In this document: positions 6,157 to 8,205 of the stretch, piece by piece
How positions within the stretch are numbered: position 1 is the first letter of the stretch
Layout: each line of letters begins with the position of its first letter
Source: Ignavibacteriota bacterium
GTDB taxonomy: Bacteria; Bacteroidota; Ignavibacteria; Palsa-1295
Length of the DNA: 8,205 nt
Reading direction: 5' to 3'
Assembly: GCA_025357895.1 (NCBI GenBank)
Contig: JANYLL010000412.1
Span: forward strand, 1-8,205
Notes under the pieces: model-generated
The model's input: only the letters and a program-made list of their open reading frames with translations
What the model was told of the DNA's origin: nothing
Database searches by the model: none
Program-made: the position numbers and the translations under genes

Positions 6157-6792
6157 CTAACGAGTTGTATTGGCTTGCCCGAGCGCCGCTACTCCTTCAA
6201 GCCCCGCAACAACAGATTGCAATAATCGGAAGTTCTCCAAATATTGATTTGGCTCGGTTACAGGGTGAAGTTCTACTATAGCAAGCTCGTAAAACCTTAC
6301 TCCGCCTGAAAATGCTACTACGCGGTTATGAAGAATCCCTTTCTCACCTTCAGACTGCTGTGTATATTCATAGTTAGCGAATAACATACTATCAACAGTA
6401 AAAACAACAGGTTGACGTGTGAGCGTAACATCTGAATGCTTTTTGAGTTTAGATTGAAATGATTCTTCAGCAAGGGCTATGATTCCATCACGTTCAACCA
6501 TGCGCCTGAGATCAGCAGTACCAGGAATTTCCATCATGACCATTGCTCTGGAACGGTTAGGGTCGGTATAAACACTAAGAATATTTTCAAGAGAAGCAAT
6601 ATTTTCCGTGTTGACTTGTAACCAGTCTTTAGGAATATGTCCTGCAATATCACCGGTCGGCGAATGAAAGTATTCCTCATCCAGAGGTGTCGTGCTCATT
6701 TCATAGAGCGGCTTCATTTTTTCAGCTTTGGGCTTAGAGTAAAAAAGTGAGCATCCGGTAAGAAGAAAGGCTAAAAAAAGAAAACGGTGCAT
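6157..6792 (-). CDS. Small lipoprotein, possibly with a PsbP/DcrB-like fold
   Basis: A 211-residue protein starting at ATG 6792; the frame can begin two codons earlier at a TTG (6798), but the ATG is preferred. The N-terminus is a very short lipoprotein signal, His-Arg, a Phe/Leu-rich core, then Leu-Thr-Gly-Cys with lipidated Cys14, so it should be membrane-anchored and face the periplasm or outside. The mature part has a pattern seen in PsbP/DcrB-like (Mog1-fold) proteins: a strand and turn IPKDWLQV near 53-60, an alternating stretch with RAMVMMEIPG, a helix of mixed charge, then strands around FANYEYTQQ and RFYELAIVEL, ending in a helix (NFRLLQSVVAGLE). That fold assignment is only my pattern reading. 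No catalytic residues are recognisable. It lies upstream of tRNA-Gln, where Pseudomonas carries lolB and ispE, but it does not look like LolB. Confidence 0.85.
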   Translation of the reverse strand: MHRFLFLAFLLTGCSLFYSKPKAEKMKPLYEMSTTPLDEEYFHSPTGDIAGHIPKDWLQVNTENIASLENILSVYTDPNRSRAMVMMEIPGTADLRRMVERDGIIALAEESFQSKLKKHSDVTLTRQPVVFTVDSMLFANYEYTQQSEGEKGILHNRVVAFSGGVRFYELAIVELHPVTEPNQYLENFRLLQSVVAGLEGVAALGQANTTR

Positions 6793-6813
6793 GAGCAAAA
6801 ATTTTAATTATTC

Positions 6814-6963
6814 TGTCATGCCGAAGGAGCCGAAATTCGCGAAGCGAATGAGTGACTGAGGAATCCCTGAGGTTTATCGAGAAATTTCTCAGTAAACTTT
6901 AGCAAATTCCACATATCGTTTTTTTTTGCACGCTGTGCAAAAAAAAATCCGTTCGGAATGACA
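6814..6963. repeat. MITE-like element with terminal inverted repeats and internal hairpins
   Basis: This 150-base noncoding segment is bounded by imperfect inverted ends: TGTCATGCCGAAGGA at 6814 and, read from 6963 on the other strand, TGTCATTCCGAACGG (12 of 15 match). It holds three further inverted repeats. TTCGC/GCGAA (6836-6848) forms the first. The second is a longer hairpin at 6872-6897 centred on the palindrome GAGAAATTTCTC, with outer GTTTA/TAAAC. The third is a perfect 13-bp stem of nine T plus GCAC against GTGC plus nine A (6919-6947) with a 3-base loop. It has no ORF. Ends of the TGTCATTCCGAA type are familiar to me as dispersed repeats in Bacteroidota/Chlorobi-type genomes. It fills the gap between the barrel-protein gene and the small lipoprotein gene. 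No target-site duplication was established. Confidence 0.7.
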
Positions 6964-7009
6964 ATGTAAATATCTTCAGTAAAAGTCTGTTATGCAAAAA
7001 TACTCTTTT

Positions 7010-8038
7010 TTATTGAGACCGCTTCCATTTATCGCGTTCTAAACTCAGGCTGAAACTAATGCGATGTGTATTTCCGAGTTGATCTTGTGCACTAAAACTT
7101 TGGAATGCATAATCAATTGAAAGTCTTGGCAAATGAACTCCTGCGCCAATAGTAAACATTTTTAGGTCATTATAACCGGCGCGAATTGCTATCAGTCTTT
7201 TGAATTGATACTCTACTCCCAAAAGAAAATCGGCACTTACTCCTCCAACATGAACTTCAGCTATTCTTCTGAGATTATCGAAGCGAATAGTTGCCTCAAG
7301 AGCAGGCAACAACGTATGATTAGAATCAGAAAAAATATCCCATAAATACGCTGCGCCGAGTTTTAGTCTAGGCGCAACAAGTTCTTTCGTACCCGATGAG
7401 TATGAAATTAGTGTGGTGGTAATATCCTGGCCAACTACAGCAAAAGTCAGTTCTGGTCTTGGATGATAGCGAACGCCAAGATCAACTCCGAAACCTGTAG
7501 CATGATTATCGGCATCAAGTTTTCGAAAAATTACTTTTACTGTAGCTCCGTATGAAAAAAGTGAATCTTTTTTTTGTCCATACGAAAGGAGTATTCCCCA
7601 ATCGTAATTTCCAAAGGATTTAACTTTTGTGTAGTCGATGTAATCATCGCCATTGAAGATCCCATCACCATTAATATCTATCAATGCAGCCCGTGTATCT
7701 TTAATATTGGAAATACCTATGTGCAGAATTGATATTGCCGCTCCCCCATCTTTTCCCAAAGGAAAAGCAAGGGCAGCAAAGTCATGCTGAACGGTGTTAT
7801 CGAACCGTGCTTCATGCATTCCTGTGATAGTTGGGTATGGCACTTGAGACAAACCTGCCGGATTCCAATACCCGGAGGAAGCATCATCAACAGTCGCTAT
7901 TGCCGTACCACCCATTGCAAGCGACCGTGCTCCGGCGCCAAGCTGCAAAAATTCTCCGGCATAGGTACGGAAAGATTGGGCGGAAACATTAGTCGCTTGA
8001 AGAAAACAAATAATTAAAAATATTTTTATGGAGCGCAA
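7010..8038 (-). CDS. PorV/PorQ-family outer-membrane beta-barrel protein
   Basis: A 342-residue protein with a signal peptide (Arg2, Lys5, hydrophobic core, cleavage likely after Val-Ser-Ala, before Gln21). The mature N-terminus carries the family hallmark: AGEFLQLGAGARSLAMGG (27-44) followed by an Asp-rich turn and YWNPAGL (57-63). The rest alternates in a beta-barrel pattern and ends in LGNTHRISFSLSL. Relatives in Bacteroidota serve in or beside the type IX secretion system (PorV shuttles cargo; PorQ is related), but many Ignavibacteria-type genomes carry several such proteins of unknown role, so a secretion job here is only a possibility. Residues 121-132, DINGDGIFNGDD, form a dockerin/EF-hand-like calcium loop. 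The start is TTG 8038: no ATG lies in frame before residue 42, and an in-frame stop lies upstream at 8072-8074. The true start could also be a nearby ATT or ATA. Confidence 0.88.
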   Translation of the reverse strand: MRSIKIFLIICFLQATNVSAQSFRTYAGEFLQLGAGARSLAMGGTAIATVDDASSGYWNPAGLSQVPYPTITGMHEARFDNTVQHDFAALAFPLGKDGGAAISILHIGISNIKDTRAALIDINGDGIFNGDDYIDYTKVKSFGNYDWGILLSYGQKKDSLFSYGATVKVIFRKLDADNHATGFGVDLGVRYHPRPELTFAVVGQDITTTLISYSSGTKELVAPRLKLGAAYLWDIFSDSNHTLLPALEATIRFDNLRRIAEVHVGGVSADFLLGVEYQFKRLIAIRAGYNDLKMFTIGAGVHLPRLSIDYAFQSFSAQDQLGNTHRISFSLSLERDKWKRSQ

Positions 8039-8051
8039 GTCGTTAATTTTT

Positions 8052-8065
8052 GATTCGCAATGACA
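8052..8065 (-). repeat. Possible solo end of the TGTCATTCCGAA-type repeat
   Basis: Read on the minus strand, TGTCATTGCGAATC matches the right end of the 6814-6963 element at 11 of the first 12 bases. No partner end is seen nearby. It lies just ahead of the TTG start of the barrel-protein gene, in a 79-base gap. The gap also holds a 7-bp AT-rich hairpin (AATTCAT 8093-8099 with ATGAATT 8105-8111) that lacks a T-tract. The match is short, so chance is possible. Confidence 0.4.
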
Positions 8066-8117
8066 TATAAGTTACAAATTCTTTGTGCTATTAATTCATT
8101 GGAGATGAATTCTTACC

Positions 8118-8205
8118 CTATTCCCATAAGCCAAATTCCATAGGATAGCGTACTTTCCAGAGCACTAATCCTTCTGCCGGAGCCAAATATTTTGCTCTGT
8201 TTTCT
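8118..8205 (-). CDS. truA: Probable tRNA pseudouridine synthase A, C-terminal end only
   Basis: An open frame enters from the right edge and ends at TAG (8120-8118), giving the last 28 residues of a protein. They contain AKYLAPAEGLVLWKVRYP, which resembles the C-terminus of bacterial TruA (typically an Ala-Pro-x-x-Gly-Leu-x-Leu run followed by a short strand ending in Tyr). TruA converts uridine to pseudouridine at positions 38-40 of the tRNA anticodon arm. The catalytic Asp would lie outside the window. The other frames here give no family-like peptide. The assignment rests on about 20 residues, so it is likely but not certain. It lies upstream of the barrel-protein gene on the same strand, 79 bases away. 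Confidence 0.7.
   Translation of the reverse strand, partial: ENRAKYLAPAEGLVLWKVRYPMEFGLWE

Noticed and set aside
5772..6281. A 169-codon plus-strand open frame across prs, the tRNA and the lipoprotein end
   Set aside because: It is antisense to prs and reads straight through the tRNA-Gln gene, producing the familiar artefact peptide beginning WGGRIRTYE. A second plus frame at 5983-6225 does the same.
6919..6947. T/A-ended 13-bp hairpin as a terminator
   Set aside because: After the stem the sequence has no T run on either strand; the A run ends the stem on both strands. It is better explained as part of the repeat element.
4897..6963. CRISPR array
   Set aside because: The repeats are few, inverted, unequal in sequence and not regularly spaced.

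Overview
The window looks like a chromosomal segment from the Bacteroidota/Ignavibacteriota/Chlorobiota group, possibly Ignavibacteria-like. Four things point there. There is a PorV/PorQ-family outer-membrane barrel protein. Two secreted proteins have signal peptides that would be cut just before Gln. Shine-Dalgarno sequences ahead of the starts are weak or absent, with A/T-rich leaders. Base composition is moderately AT-rich. The assignment is an inference; no rRNA or species-level marker is present.

Every convincing gene is on the minus strand, so transcription runs from high to low coordinates. In that order: the C-terminal end of a probable tRNA pseudouridine synthase TruA (8118-8205, cut by the window); a PorV/PorQ-like barrel with a TTG start (7010-8038); a MITE-like structured repeat (6814-6963); a small lipoprotein (6157-6792); tRNA-Gln(UUG) (6074-6145); a REP-like inverted repeat (5998-6063); prs, PRPP synthetase (5045-5989); a second REP-like inverted repeat (4897-4971); rplY, ribosomal protein bL25 of the long CTC type (4200-4850); a strong terminator; pth, peptidyl-tRNA hydrolase (3540-4130); hppA, membrane proton-pumping pyrophosphatase (1251-3422) with its own terminator; a Ser/Thr-rich lipoprotein of unknown function (205-1083); and the start of a secreted protein (1-191, cut by the window).

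The core tRNA-Gln / prs / rplY / pth is a housekeeping translation and nucleotide block, and this order recurs in other bacteria. Prs makes PRPP for nucleotide and amino-acid synthesis and releases AMP; pathways using PRPP release pyrophosphate, which HppA can hydrolyse while pumping ions. bL25 and Pth serve the ribosome and tRNA recycling. The flanks are accessory: envelope proteins, repeats, and two exported proteins of unknown role. No stretch over 300 bases lacks a gene. The longer gaps (6793-7009, 4851-5044) are largely filled by palindromic repeats.

I see no clear new multi-gene system. The points most worth a second look are the terminator-like hairpin pressed against the pth start, an (AG)8 tract beside a lipoprotein promoter, two families of structured repeats, the TTG-started barrel protein with a nearby repeat-end match and a dockerin-like calcium loop, and the unknown lipoprotein/secreted-protein pair at the left edge.
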